Part shown: positions 39,512 to 47,885 of the stretch, piece by piece
Layout of the letters: each line of letters begins with the position of its first letter
Position numbering within the stretch: position 1 is the stretch's first letter
Assembly (NCBI RefSeq): GCF_030915405.1
Contig: NZ_CP133262.1
Coordinates: 4,369,001 to 4,433,000, forward strand
Source of the DNA: Neobacillus nitrireducens
GTDB taxonomy: Bacteria > Bacillota > Bacilli > Bacillales > Cytobacillaceae
Length of the DNA stretch: 64,000 bases
Reading direction: 5' to 3'
The notes under the pieces: model-generated
Told to the model about the DNA's origin: nothing
The model's input: the letters and a program-made list of their open reading frames with translations, nothing else
The model's database searches: none
Program-made: the position numbers and the translations under genes

Positions 39512-39886
39512 TTACTGTAAAAATTCCTTCACGGGACTCTTCCAGTGAATTTCAGCATTTGGATAGCATTCAAGAAGTTTTTTATCAATATAAAAAATGT
39601 CTTCCTTAACCAGCCCTTTAAGGGAAACTGTATTTTCAGGCCAGATAATGATGGAGACGATGTCAAATGTTTTGCCAGCTGGCCCCATGTACTTTTCGCC
39701 AGCAAACACAGCTCCTTTATAGGTAAGTGAGAAGTTCTTTCTGACATCCTTATCATCGATCAACAAAAAACGTTTCTGTTTACGGGCAGTTTCTAGTTTT
39801 CGTTTGGATGTAAAAAAGGATTTTACCCCATAGCTGAATAAGAAGAATAGGAACAACAACAATACGAAGCGCAGCAACCATATCAT
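39512..39886 (-). CDS. ysdB: Membrane-anchored protein YsdB (sigma-W regulon type)
   Basis: 124 residues from ATG 39886 with AGGGGGAT upstream. One N-terminal membrane helix (MIWLLRFVLLLFLFFLFSYGV) precedes a basic linker and a cytoplasmic or surface domain (KRKLETARKQKRFLLIDDKDVRKNFSLTYKGAVFAGEKY split over residues 29-70). Position matches B. subtilis ysdB, a member of the sigma-W cell-envelope stress regulon; I do not identify a sigma-W promoter here. It converges on ysdA. Function is unknown. Confidence 0.82.
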   Translation of the reverse strand: MIWLLRFVLLLFLFFLFSYGVKSFFTSKRKLETARKQKRFLLIDDKDVRKNFSLTYKGAVFAGEKYMGPAGKTFDIVSIIIWPENTVSLKGLVKEDIFYIDKKLLECYPNAEIHWKSPVKEFLQ

Positions 39887-39991
39887 GGATAATCCCCCTG
39901 CATCTATTTTCCTATTCATACGAAAGAACTCGAAAAAAGTTTCAATCATATCTCATTTTGATATAATTTTTCTATAAGGAGTGGTGGTAGT

Positions 39992-40483
39992 ATGCAAATC
40001 GAACAACTATTTCAGATGCAAAAGGCACTAGATCAACATATTCAAGAAAAGCATAACTTGCAGGATGAGAATTTATTTGACAGAAAGGTCCTTGCCTTAC
40101 TCGTTGAAATTGGTGAGTTGGCAAATGAGACCCGTAGCTTTAAGTTTTGGAGTGTCAAGCCATCTTCAGCTAAAGAGGTCATTTTAGAAGAATTTGTTGA
40201 CGGTGTTCATTTTATTTTATCGCTCGGGATCGAATGTGGATTTGATACGGAGCAAATGGATTTGAATAAGCAGAAGTTAACTTTGTCTGTGACAGAACAA
40301 TTTTTATGCATATATGATAGGATCAGTATTTTTCAAAAAAGTAAAAGTTTGGCTGATTACATCAATTTATTTCAATCTTACTTCGAATTAGCTGAACTGC
40401 TCGGATTTACATATGAAGAAATCAAAATGGCATATTTTCATAAAAACGAAGTAAATTATTTGAGACAGCAGAATAACTATTAG
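39992..40483 (+). CDS. dUTP diphosphatase, all-alpha (dUTPase_2 / MazG-like) family
   Basis: 163 residues from ATG 39992, with AAGGAGTGG upstream. The metal-binding signature of all-alpha NTP pyrophosphatases is present: E-x2-E-x2-N-E (LLVEIGELANETRSFKFW, residues 31-49), then E-E-x-x-D (VILEEFVDGVHFILSLG, about 65-81). The family hydrolyses dUTP to dUMP, keeping uracil out of DNA. It is unlike the trimeric beta dUTPases. It lies between ysdB (divergent) and the M42 peptidase gene. Confidence 0.82.
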   Translation: MQIEQLFQMQKALDQHIQEKHNLQDENLFDRKVLALLVEIGELANETRSFKFWSVKPSSAKEVILEEFVDGVHFILSLGIECGFDTEQMDLNKQKLTLSVTEQFLCIYDRISIFQKSKSLADYINLFQSYFELAELLGFTYEEIKMAYFHKNEVNYLRQQNNY

Positions 40484-40551
40484 CAGGGAAATTGCGAATT
40501 AATCGTTATTTTCTGTATAATGAGGTCGACGACTTAAAAGGGGGCTAATAT

Positions 40552-41637
40552 ATGGTAAAACTTGATGAAACCTTGACGATGTTAAAAGAGTTAACCGATG
40601 CCAAAGGGATTCCCGGCAATGAGCGTGAAGTACGCGAAGTCATGAGAAAATACATAGAACCATTTGCTGATGAAATCACAACGGACGGACTCGGCAGTTT
40701 GATTGCCAAAAAGGTAGGTAAAGAGGGCGGACCGAAAATAATGGTGGCCGGCCACCTAGATGAAGTTGGCTTTATGATTACTCAAATTGGTGATAAAGGT
40801 TTCCTCCGTTTTCAACCGGTTGGCGGCTGGTGGGGACAGGTTATGCTTGCCCAGCGTGTGACGATTGTGACGAGAAAGGGAGATGTAACGGGAATTATCG
40901 GTTCTAAGCCACCGCATATTTTATCAGCGGAAGCCCGTAAGAAACCTGTGGAAATTAAAGACATGTTCATTGATATTGGTGCTTCAAGCCACGAGGAAGC
41001 AACAGAATGGGGAGTTCGCCCAGGCGATATGGTCGTTCCTTATTTTGAATTTACGGTGATGAACAATGAGAAGATGCTATTAGCAAAAGCGTGGGATAAC
41101 CGAATTGGCTGTGCAATTGCGATAGATGTGTTAAGGCAGCTTAAGGGTGTTGACCATCCTAACGTTGTTTACGGCGTCGGAAATGTTCAAGAAGAGGTTG
41201 GATTGCGCGGTGCCAAGACGGCAACTTACAAAATTCAGCCTGATATCGGTTTTGCAGTCGATGTGGGTATTGCCGGTGATACACCCGGGATTTCGGAACG
41301 AGAAGCCATGAGTAAGATGGGGAAGGGCCCGCAAGTTGTCGTTTATGATGCCTCACTTGTAGCTCATAAGGGATTACGTGATTTAGTTACCGATACAGCC
41401 GATGAATTGGACATCCCGTATCAATTCGAGTCCATTCCTGGCGGTGGGACGGATGCTGGTTCTATCCACTTGACACATAATGGGGTACCAGCAATGGCGA
41501 TTACGATTGCGACACGCTATATCCATTCCCATGCCGCGATGCTCCATCGAGATGATTACGAAAATGCAGTGAAGTTGATCGTCGAAGTTATTAAGCGCTT
41601 GGACAGGGAGACTGTTGATAAAATTACGTTTGAATAA
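40552..41637 (+). CDS. ysdC: M42-family metallo-aminopeptidase (YsdC type)
   Basis: 361 residues. M42 enzymes are large-ring cytoplasmic aminopeptidases. Metal and catalytic residues are visible: H in [11 protein letters not shown] (about 68), D in [10 protein letters not shown] (about 184), the E-E pair in [11 protein letters not shown] (about 216), D in [10 protein letters not shown] (about 239) and H in RYIHSHAA (about 327). Older annotations call the family glutamyl aminopeptidase or endoglucanase; peptidase is the supported role. ATG 40552 follows AAAGGGGGCTAA. Its terminator is followed by a 21-bp repeat array. Confidence 0.9.
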   Translation: MVKLDETLTMLKELTDAKGIPGNEREVREVMRKYIEPFADEITTDGLGSLIAKKVGKEGGPKIMVAGHLDEVGFMITQIGDKGFLRFQPVGGWWGQVMLAQRVTIVTRKGDVTGIIGSKPPHILSAEARKKPVEIKDMFIDIGASSHEEATEWGVRPGDMVVPYFEFTVMNNEKMLLAKAWDNRIGCAIAIDVLRQLKGVDHPNVVYGVGNVQEEVGLRGAKTATYKIQPDIGFAVDVGIAGDTPGISEREAMSKMGKGPQVVVYDASLVAHKGLRDLVTDTADELDIPYQFESIPGGGTDAGSIHLTHNGVPAMAITIATRYIHSHAAMLHRDDYENAVKLIVEVIKRLDRETVDKITFE

Positions 41638-41649
41638 TTTTTTGTGGGG

Positions 41650-41678
41650 TCCCCGGTAGAACTTAGCCGGGGATTTTT
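41650..41678 (+). terminator. ysdC terminator
   Basis: TCCCCGG (41650-41656) pairs with CCGGGGA (41667-41673), followed by TTTTT. Confidence 0.9.
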
Positions 41679-41710
41679 CTGTCGGATGCACTTTTTATAG
41701 GAATTATAGG

Positions 41711-41941
41711 ATTCGCTCATTGAATGGTGAAATTCGCTCATTGGACCTGGAGATTCGCTCATTGAATGGTGAAATTCGCTCATTGGACCTGGAGATTCGC
41801 TCATTGAATGGTGAAATTCGCTCATTGGACCTGGAGATTCGCTCATTGAATGGTGAAATTCGCTCATTGGACCTGAAAATTCGCTCATTGACTGCCAAAA
41901 TTCGCTCATTGGATATAAAAATTCGCTCATTGACTGTCTGA
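41711..41941. repeat. Tandem array of eleven 21-bp units
   Basis: Each unit starts with ATTCGCTCATTG. Units 1-8 alternate between two types (tails AATGGTGAA and GACCTGGAG), giving a 42-bp higher-order repeat; unit 8 has tail GACCTGAAA and units 9-11 are diverged (GACTGCCAAA, GATATAAAA, GACTGTCTGA). Because 21 is a multiple of 3 and units have few stops, several frames on both strands stay open (for example NERISPF and MSEFHHS repeats), but none has a ribosome binding site. It lies between the converging terminators of ysdC and sspI, so I treat it as noncoding. Confidence 0.93.
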
Positions 41942-41980
41942 AATCGCTGAAAAACGTTATTTTTGATCATTTTTAACAGT

Positions 41981-42010
41981 AAAAAGCTGTCAACCGAACC
42001 GATTGACAGC
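41981..42010 (-). terminator. sspI terminator
   Basis: GCTGTCAA (41986-41993) pairs with TTGACAGC (42003-42010). The A-run at 41981-41985 is the T-tract on the minus strand. Confidence 0.88.
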
Positions 42011-42027
42011 CCTAACCGTAAAATTTA

Positions 42028-42234
42028 TTACTTTAACCCACTCTCCAGGGTGGCAAGCATTTCTTTTTTCTCATCTTCGGAAGAGTTATTCCAAATGATC
42101 TCAAATAAAACGCCTAGGCCTGGGAGCATTTTCTCTTCACCATTTTGAATGGCATCAACAATCGTATCTTCTAGTTGATCTTGTGTATTCCCAGATACAT
42201 TATGAACAATGGCATTACGTAAATTTAAATTCAT
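42028..42234 (-). CDS. sspI: Small acid-soluble spore protein I
   Basis: 68 residues from ATG 42234, with AAAGGAGTGG upstream; longer frames have no ribosome binding site. The sequence [20 protein letters not shown] and the following [29 protein letters not shown] match SspI. It is a minor spore-core protein made in the forespore. It is divergent from the rRNA methyltransferase gene, as in B. subtilis. Confidence 0.94.
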   Translation of the reverse strand: MNLNLRNAIVHNVSGNTQDQLEDTIVDAIQNGEEKMLPGLGVLFEIIWNNSSEDEKKEMLATLESGLK

Positions 42235-42352
42235 GTATAACCACTCCTTTTTATCCTGTATTTCTTTTATATGTTTTCTATTTTTGGTTTTATTATGTAT
42301 TTTTGTTAGGCTATAATAAAAAATAGTTGTTAATGTAAAAGGAGAGCGGGTT

Positions 42353-43102
42353 TTGAAACATATTGAATCAGTAAACAACCCTAAAGTTAAACAATGGAAA
42401 AAACTTTTAACCAAAAAAGAACGCGATAAGTCTGGAACCTTTTTAGTGGAGGGCTTTCATTTAGTAGAGGAAGCCCTGAAACAAGGAGAGCAAATCTTAG
42501 AAATTATTGTATCAGAAAAAGTAGACCTCCCTTCCCGATGGGATGCTGGGTCAACACCCGTAATACAAGTCACGGAAGAGATATCGAAATCTTTGTCAGA
42601 TACAGAGGCACCACAAGGGATTTATGCGGTTTGCCGGATCGCAAATTCGGAAGTTAGAGATGCCAAGTCCTTCCTATTCATCGATGCGGTTCAGGATCCG
42701 GGTAATCTTGGCACGATGATTCGTACGGCAGATGCAGCAGGGATTGACGCAGTTGTTGTTGGACGCGGGACTGTTGATATATATAACGCTAAGGTATTAA
42801 GGTCTGCACAAGGAAGCCATTTTCACCTTCCGATTATAAGTGGAGAGCTTCATGAATGGATAAACAAGCTTCAAGAAAAAAATATTCCTGTTTACGGTAC
42901 CGCACTTGAAGGGGCCTCGGTATATACGGATATCTCTACAAGTGACTCTTTTGCTCTCATAGTTGGAAACGAAGGGAACGGCGTCGGTAAAGATATTCTT
43001 GCTAGCACGACAGCGAACCTGTATATTCCGATTTTTGGGAAAAGCGAATCCTTAAATGTAGCGGTGGCAACCGGGATTCTTCTCTATTATTTGAAAAAAT
43101 AG
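42353..43102 (+). CDS. ysgA: TrmH/SpoU-family RNA 2'-O-methyltransferase YsgA
   Basis: 249 residues with TTG start 42353 behind AAAAGGAGAG. An N-terminal substrate-binding domain (1-95: [32 protein letters not shown] split over residues 2-33) precedes the SPOUT knot domain. The three SPOUT motifs are seen: [22 protein letters not shown] (about 106-127), [11 protein letters not shown] (about 203-213) and [22 protein letters not shown] (about 224-245). The target is an RNA nucleotide, probably rRNA; the position is unknown. It precedes the pheST leader. Confidence 0.9.
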   Translation: MKHIESVNNPKVKQWKKLLTKKERDKSGTFLVEGFHLVEEALKQGEQILEIIVSEKVDLPSRWDAGSTPVIQVTEEISKSLSDTEAPQGIYAVCRIANSEVRDAKSFLFIDAVQDPGNLGTMIRTADAAGIDAVVVGRGTVDIYNAKVLRSAQGSHFHLPIISGELHEWINKLQEKNIPVYGTALEGASVYTDISTSDSFALIVGNEGNGVGKDILASTTANLYIPIFGKSESLNVAVATGILLYYLKK

Positions 43103-43159
43103 GCGCAAACTTGTTTGACCTTGCGCGGCGATTTATTATATAATAATCAACAATGTTAA

Positions 43160-43430
43160 TATTTAAATAACGATGACGGAGAAAAGTACCTTATTTACGA
43201 CCATTTAGGGAGAAAGTGCCACGACTGAAAGCACTTTTATGGAAAGAATAAGAGAAGTTCACCTCCAGAGTTGGCATCGGGACCATTTTCGCAAACGGAA
43301 ATGTAAAGATGCGCCGGCAGATGCCGTTATCCGAATGAAGCGAACACAATGTTTTTTTACATAAAGTGTTTACAAGGGTGGTACCGCGAAACTATAAACC
43401 TCGTCCCTTTCCAGGGATGGGGTTTTTTTG
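43160..43430 (+). promoter_or_regulatory. T-box leader of pheST
   Basis: The T-box AAGGGTGGTACCGCG is at 43374-43388, and the terminator ACCTCGTCCCT (43398-43408) / AGGGATGGGGT (43413-43423) with T-tract follows. A phenylalanine specifier TTC is at 43258-43260 in GAAGTTCACC. Uncharged tRNA-Phe should promote read-through into pheS. The upstream boundary is approximate. The 3' segment 43440-43490 holds short CACCAATC-like repeats before pheS. Confidence 0.92.
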
Positions 43431-43506
43431 TTTTTTCTGTTCTGGTGCCTGACACCAATCAATTACACCAATCTATGACACCGATCAATATTAAGGAGGA
43501 ATTGAC

Positions 43507-44544
43507 ATGCAAGAACGTTTAAAGGAATTGCAGGAAGAGGCTATTCAAAAAGTTGAACAGTCGGTAAGTTTAAAAGAATTAAATGACATCCGTGTGGCTT
43601 ATCTTGGAAAAAAGGGTCCAATCACAGAAGTACTACGCGGAATGGGGAAGCTTACTGCTGAAGAGCGCCCAGTGATGGGAGCATTAGCGAACGAAGTTCG
43701 TGAGATGATAGCTGTTAAAATTGAGGCTAAACAAAAGGGGTTAGAAGAGGCTGCTGTCTTAGAAAAATTAGCATCTGAAAGCATTGATGTTACCCTCCCA
43801 GGCAGACCAATAAAGGTTGGAAATCATCATCCACTGACAAGAATCATTGAAGAAATTGAAGACCTATTTATTGGTATGGGTTACCAGGTCGCAGAAGGTC
43901 CTGAAGTTGAACAGGATTATTATAACTTCGAAGCACTTAACTTACCGAAAGGACACCCAGCCCGCGATATGCAGGACTCGTTCTATATCACAGAAGATAT
44001 CCTTCTTCGTACCCATACATCGCCAGTTCAAGCGCGGACGATGGAGAAGCACCATGGCAAAGGTCCAATCAAAATTATTTGTCCGGGTAAAGTGTACCGT
44101 CGTGATAATGACGATGCAACACACTCTCATCAATTTATGCAAATCGAAGGTCTTGTAGTCGGAGAGAACATCCGCATGAGTGATCTGAAAGGAACATTAG
44201 AAGTATTTGCGAAAAAAATGTTCGGAGAAGATCGTGAAATTCGTCTGCGTCCAAGCTTTTTCCCATTCACAGAGCCTTCTGTTGAAATGGATATTTCTTG
44301 TAAAATTTGTGGCGGGTCTGGATGCAGCGTTTGTAAGCGCACAGGCTGGATTGAAATTCTTGGAGCAGGTATGGTTCACCCGAACGTGCTTGAGATGGCT
44401 GGATACGATTCGAAGAAATACACTGGCTTTGCCTTCGGAATGGGGCCTGAGCGGATCGCGATGTTAAAGTACGGTGTCGATGATATCAGACATTTTTATA
44501 CCAATGATGTTCGGTTCTTAAAGCAATTTTCAAAACACGAATGA
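43507..44544 (+). CDS. pheS: Phenylalanyl-tRNA synthetase alpha subunit
   Basis: 345 residues. With PheT it forms an alpha2beta2 synthetase. The N-terminal coiled coil (1-85) binds tRNA; the class II catalytic domain has [20 protein letters not shown] (motif 1), [33 protein letters not shown] (motif 2, split across 194-218), [13 protein letters not shown], and [17 protein letters not shown] (motif 3). A cysteine cluster [17 protein letters not shown] occurs at about 261-277, as in Bacillus PheS. ATG 43507 follows AAGGAGG. It is 48 bases ahead of pheT. Confidence 0.97.
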   Translation: MQERLKELQEEAIQKVEQSVSLKELNDIRVAYLGKKGPITEVLRGMGKLTAEERPVMGALANEVREMIAVKIEAKQKGLEEAAVLEKLASESIDVTLPGRPIKVGNHHPLTRIIEEIEDLFIGMGYQVAEGPEVEQDYYNFEALNLPKGHPARDMQDSFYITEDILLRTHTSPVQARTMEKHHGKGPIKIICPGKVYRRDNDDATHSHQFMQIEGLVVGENIRMSDLKGTLEVFAKKMFGEDREIRLRPSFFPFTEPSVEMDISCKICGGSGCSVCKRTGWIEILGAGMVHPNVLEMAGYDSKKYTGFAFGMGPERIAMLKYGVDDIRHFYTNDVRFLKQFSKHE

Positions 44545-44592
44545 ACTTGAATACATCTCGTTGATTAAAGATAACTAAAGGAGGATGACGAC

Positions 44593-47007
44593 ATGTTCGT
44601 TTCATATAAATGGCTTCAAGACTATATTGATTTAACTGGAGTAACTGCAGCTGAATTAGCAGAAAAAATTACTAAAAGTGGTATTGAGGTTGAGGGAGTA
44701 GAAGTTCTTAACCACGGCATTCAAGGCGTCGTTGTTGGGCATGTCCTTGAACGCGAACAGCACCCGAATGCGGATAAATTGAGCAAATGCCTTGTGGATG
44801 TGGGCGGGGAACAACCGGTTCAAATTATTTGCGGTGCCCCAAATGTGGCGCAAGGTCAAAAGGTTGCGGTGGCAACTGTAGGTGCTGTCCTTCCTGGTAA
44901 TTTTAAAATTAAACGTGCGAAACTTCGCGGTGAAGAATCAAATGGAATGATTTGTTCGCTCACTGAGTTAGGGATCGAAGGAAAAGTGGTGCCGAAAGAA
45001 TATTCAGAGGGAATCTTTGTTTTCCCGGCAGATGCTGAAGTCGGCGTCGATGCTATTGCAATGTTAAATAGAAATGATGAGATTCTAGAACTAAGCTTAA
45101 CTCCAAACCGCTCAGATTGCTTAAGCATGCTAGGGGTTGCTTATGAAGTGGCGGCGATTCTTGGAAGAAACGTGAAACTTCCAGAAACGAACCTGCAAGC
45201 TTCAACAGAAAAAGCATCTGATTATGTAAAAATCACAGTCGAAGCTAAAGAAGATAACCCGTTGTATGTGGCAAAAGTCATTAAAAACGTAAAGATCGGA
45301 CCATCACCGCTCTGGATGCAAACACGCTTAATGTCTGCGGGAATTCGTCCACACAATAATGTGGTCGATATTACCAACTATATTCTTCTTGAATACGGAC
45401 AGCCGCTTCATGCATTTGATTATGATCGCTTAGGGTCAAAAGAAATCCTTGTCCGCCGTGCAGCAGATGGCGAGAAATTTATTACGCTTGATGATGCGGA
45501 ACGTACACTTACATCTGAACATCTGGTTATTACAAATGGAACGGTGCCTGTTGCCCTTGCTGGTGTAATGGGAGGAGCAAATTCTGAAGTAACTTCAGAC
45601 ACAACAACTGTTTTGCTTGAATCTGCTTACTTTAATGGAGCAACTGTTAGAAAGGCATCAAAAGACCATGGCCTAAGAAGTGAAGCAAGCGCTCGGTTTG
45701 AGAAAGGTGTCGATCCGAATCGTGTTCGTGCAGCAGGAGAGCGCGCAGCCTATCTGATGGCAAAATACGCTGGCGGAGAAGTATTAGAAGGTTCGGCTGA
45801 GGCGGACACACTAACAGTTGAACCAGCAGTAGTTTCGATTACTTTAGAAAAAATCAATCGTGTACTTGGTACAGAGCTTGTAATGAAGGACGTGAAAGAA
45901 ATCTTTGATCGTCTTCAATTTGGGGTAAGCATTGAGGAAGATACAATTACCGTAACGGCACCGACTCGCCGCGGCGATATTAAGATCGAAGAAGATTTAC
46001 TGGAAGAAGTAGCCCGCCTTTACGGTTACGATAATATTCCAAAAACACTTCCAATCGGTTCGACAACCCCGGGCGGTTTGAATGAGTACCAGAAGAAACG
46101 CCGTGTGGTTCGTCAATACCTTGAGGGTGCAGGCTTATATCAAGCTGTAACGTATTCACTCACAAGCGAGGAAAAGGCAGCACAATTTGCACTAGAAAAG
46201 CGTGATACCATTCGTCTTTCCATGCCAATGAGTGAAGAGCGCAGTATCCTTCGTTTGAGCATCATGCCACAGCTTTTGGAAGTATTAAAATACAATAGTG
46301 CCCGCCAAAACGATAGCTTAGGTGTATATGAAACAGGTGCTGTATTCTTAGCGAACGGGACAGACTCTCTTCCAGTGGAAAAAGAACATTTAGCTGCAGC
46401 CATTACTGGCCTTTGGGAAAGTCATTCTTGGCAAGGAGAGAAGAAAGCCGTCGACTTCTACGTTGTTAAAGGAATTTTAGAAGGAATGTTTGCTAAACTT
46501 GGCCTCTTCGAACAGGTTCAATTCGTTCAGGCACAAGTAGACCGTCTGCACCCGGGCCGTACAGCAGAAATTTTCTTAAATGATGAGAAAATCGGCTTTA
46601 TCGGTCAAGTCCACCCAACAGTTCAAAAAGACTTGGATTTGAAAGATACTTACGTATTTGAACTTTCATTAAAAGCTGTACTTGAAGCAGAAACACCAGC
46701 ATTACAATATGAAGCCATTCCGCGCTTCCCATCGATTACTAGAGACATTGCCCTTGTGGTAAACAAAGAAACGGTGTCAGGCACCCTAAAGGAAATCATC
46801 TTAACAAATGGTGCACCGCTTCTTAAAGAGGTACATGTGTTTGATTTATATGAGGGTGATAAGATGGAACCAGGCAAGAAGTCGATTGCTTTTTCTTTGA
46901 AATATGTTGATCCGGTACGTACGTTGACGGATGAAGAGGTAACGAAGGTCCATAACCGAGTACTCGCGGCATTAGAAGAACAAGCAGGCGCTGTTTTAAG
47001 AGGTTAA
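44593..47007 (+). CDS. pheT: Phenylalanyl-tRNA synthetase beta subunit
   Basis: 804 residues, the B. subtilis length. Domain order: tRNA-binding OB-fold (40-150), B3/B4 editing domain (about 210-385), B5 (about 405-475), a degenerate class II core (480-690), and a C-terminal ferredoxin-fold anticodon-binding domain (about 710-803: [18 protein letters not shown]). ATG 44593 follows AAAGGAGGATG. It ends at a strong terminator, after which the gene order departs from B. subtilis, where rnhC follows. Confidence 0.96.
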   Translation: MFVSYKWLQDYIDLTGVTAAELAEKITKSGIEVEGVEVLNHGIQGVVVGHVLEREQHPNADKLSKCLVDVGGEQPVQIICGAPNVAQGQKVAVATVGAVLPGNFKIKRAKLRGEESNGMICSLTELGIEGKVVPKEYSEGIFVFPADAEVGVDAIAMLNRNDEILELSLTPNRSDCLSMLGVAYEVAAILGRNVKLPETNLQASTEKASDYVKITVEAKEDNPLYVAKVIKNVKIGPSPLWMQTRLMSAGIRPHNNVVDITNYILLEYGQPLHAFDYDRLGSKEILVRRAADGEKFITLDDAERTLTSEHLVITNGTVPVALAGVMGGANSEVTSDTTTVLLESAYFNGATVRKASKDHGLRSEASARFEKGVDPNRVRAAGERAAYLMAKYAGGEVLEGSAEADTLTVEPAVVSITLEKINRVLGTELVMKDVKEIFDRLQFGVSIEEDTITVTAPTRRGDIKIEEDLLEEVARLYGYDNIPKTLPIGSTTPGGLNEYQKKRRVVRQYLEGAGLYQAVTYSLTSEEKAAQFALEKRDTIRLSMPMSEERSILRLSIMPQLLEVLKYNSARQNDSLGVYETGAVFLANGTDSLPVEKEHLAAAITGLWESHSWQGEKKAVDFYVVKGILEGMFAKLGLFEQVQFVQAQVDRLHPGRTAEIFLNDEKIGFIGQVHPTVQKDLDLKDTYVFELSLKAVLEAETPALQYEAIPRFPSITRDIALVVNKETVSGTLKEIILTNGAPLLKEVHVFDLYEGDKMEPGKKSIAFSLKYVDPVRTLTDEEVTKVHNRVLAALEEQAGAVLRG

Positions 47008-47015
47008 CTAAAAGA

Positions 47016-47052
47016 AGCTAGTTCGAAGATTGAATTCGAGCTGGCTTTTTTC
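47016..47052 (+). terminator. pheST terminator
   Basis: AGCTAGTTCGAA (47016-47027) pairs with TTCGAGCTGGCT (47035-47046) through ten Watson-Crick and two G-T pairs, followed by a T-tract. Confidence 0.9.
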
Positions 47053-47076
47053 CTTTTTCTAATGTGGAATTTACGG

Positions 47077-47139
47077 TTCGCTGATATATTGAATTTATCG
47101 CTGATAAAATTCAATTTTGCGCTGATAAAATAAAAAAGT
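47077..47139. repeat. Three degenerate 21-bp repeats
   Basis: Three successive 21-bp units share CGCTGATA (47077-47097, 47098-47118, 47119-47139). The period and the TTCGCT opening resemble the 11-unit array at 41711-41941. No reading frame has a ribosome binding site. Confidence 0.65.
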
Positions 47140-47217
47140 GAAATTACGATGGGCAAAGGTTCCCTGGTCTGATATGGAAATTTTGCAATTATAAAGTTTT
47201 TTAAAAGAAGTCACAGA

Positions 47218-47247
47218 AAAGAGGTTGCAGACTGCTGTAACCTCTTT
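47218..47247. terminator. Strong hairpin upstream of the nos operon
   Basis: AAAGAGGTTGCAG (47218-47230) pairs with CTGTAACCTCTTT (47235-47247) through 12 Watson-Crick pairs and one G-T pair, with loop ACTG. A T-run follows only after 8 bases. It may be the terminator of the decayed minus-strand gene fragment next to it. Confidence 0.6.
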
Positions 47248-47259
47248 AAAATTTATTTT

Positions 47260-47345
47260 TTTTCATAGAGGGAGTCATAGTTTTGGCTAATGGGATATTC
47301 AAATATGCTAGTCTTCCTGCATTCCAGGAGGTAAGCCTGAGCGCC
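47260..47345 (-). pseudogene. Remnant of a pterin-4a-carbinolamine dehydratase gene (3' part)
   Basis: On the minus strand one frame reads ALRLTSWNAGRLAYLNIPLAK, shown as ALRLTSWNAG then RLAYLNIPLAK. This matches the C-terminus of the intact dehydratase at 53896-54186 (TLRLTSWNAGGL, then ...DIALAKKYDLIYEKY). A one-base shift gives YDSLYEKK and a stop. At the DNA level 17 bases (CCTGCATTCCAGGAGGT) are identical, while flanking bases differ. The 5' part of the gene is unrecognisable. It is a decayed paralogue or an integration scar at the left edge of the nos island. Confidence 0.7.
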
Positions 47346-47348
47346 ATT

Positions 47349-47377
47349 TTGATTCACTTCTAATATTTAGGAATAAT
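47349..47377 (+). promoter_or_regulatory. Possible nos operon promoter
   Basis: TTGATT (47349-47354), 17-base spacer, AATAAT (47372-47377), 60 bases before nosC. No clear Fnr box (TGTGA-N6-TCACA) is seen nearby. Confidence 0.45.
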
Positions 47378-47437
47378 AAAAATCTACCAGGTAAAACTAA
47401 AAAAAATATTATTACTATGTTAGAAAGGAGAGGGCAT

Positions 47438-47869
47438 ATGGGGAAATATATTGCTATTTTTCTTATTTGTTTTGGGGTCGCTTTTGGTGGAGGTTACTTA
47501 ATTTTTAATGCTAAGGAAAAAGCAGCACCTGCTGAACCGGCAGAAAAAACTGATCAAGTTGTCAAAAAAGATGCGATAGAAAAACAACAGGGTGATTCAA
47601 CCGCTAAAGAAGGCAGGATTTTTATTCAGCGCGGCTGCGTTTCCTGCCATAGTATTTCTGCACTAAATATCCAAGGTGGGTCGACGGGTCCGGATTTATC
47701 TCAGGCCTATGTAAATGTTGAAGGAAAGCATGGTGTGCCAATCGAAGAGTTTCTCAAAAAACCAACTTCTGCAGTCATGTCAGGTGTGCTAGGAGATAAA
47801 CCGCTGACGGATGATGAAAGAGCAGCGGTTCTAGCAGCCCTAAAAGCCGCATCAGAGAAGAAACCATGA
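47438..47869 (+). CDS. nosC: Membrane-anchored c-type cytochrome of the nos cluster (NosC)
   Basis: 143 residues from ATG 47438 with AAAGGAGAGGG upstream. An N-terminal membrane anchor (MGKYIAIFLICFGVAFGGGYLIF) is followed by an alanine/proline/lysine-rich linker and a small cytochrome c domain with one haem motif CVSCH (about residue 69) and a candidate methionine ligand (SAVMSGVLGDKPLTDDE). It probably passes electrons to NosZ on the outer face of the membrane. It lies 16 bases before nosZ, the usual nosC-nosZ order of Gram-positive clusters. Confidence 0.85.
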   Translation: MGKYIAIFLICFGVAFGGGYLIFNAKEKAAPAEPAEKTDQVVKKDAIEKQQGDSTAKEGRIFIQRGCVSCHSISALNIQGGSTGPDLSQAYVNVEGKHGVPIEEFLKKPTSAVMSGVLGDKPLTDDERAAVLAALKAASEKKP

Positions 47870-47885
47870 TTTTGGAGGGATTTTT

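Noticed and set aside
41556..41970. Open frames on both strands reading NERIS-, MSEF- and GEIRSL-type repeats
   Set aside because: They arise from the 21-bp tandem array, have no ribosome binding site and lie between two converging terminators.
46773..46785. GGTGTCAGGCACC in pheT, the reverse complement of GGTGCCTGACACC before pheS
   Set aside because: A shared 13-mer is expected by chance in a 64-kb window, and in pheT it encodes an ordinary VSGT segment.
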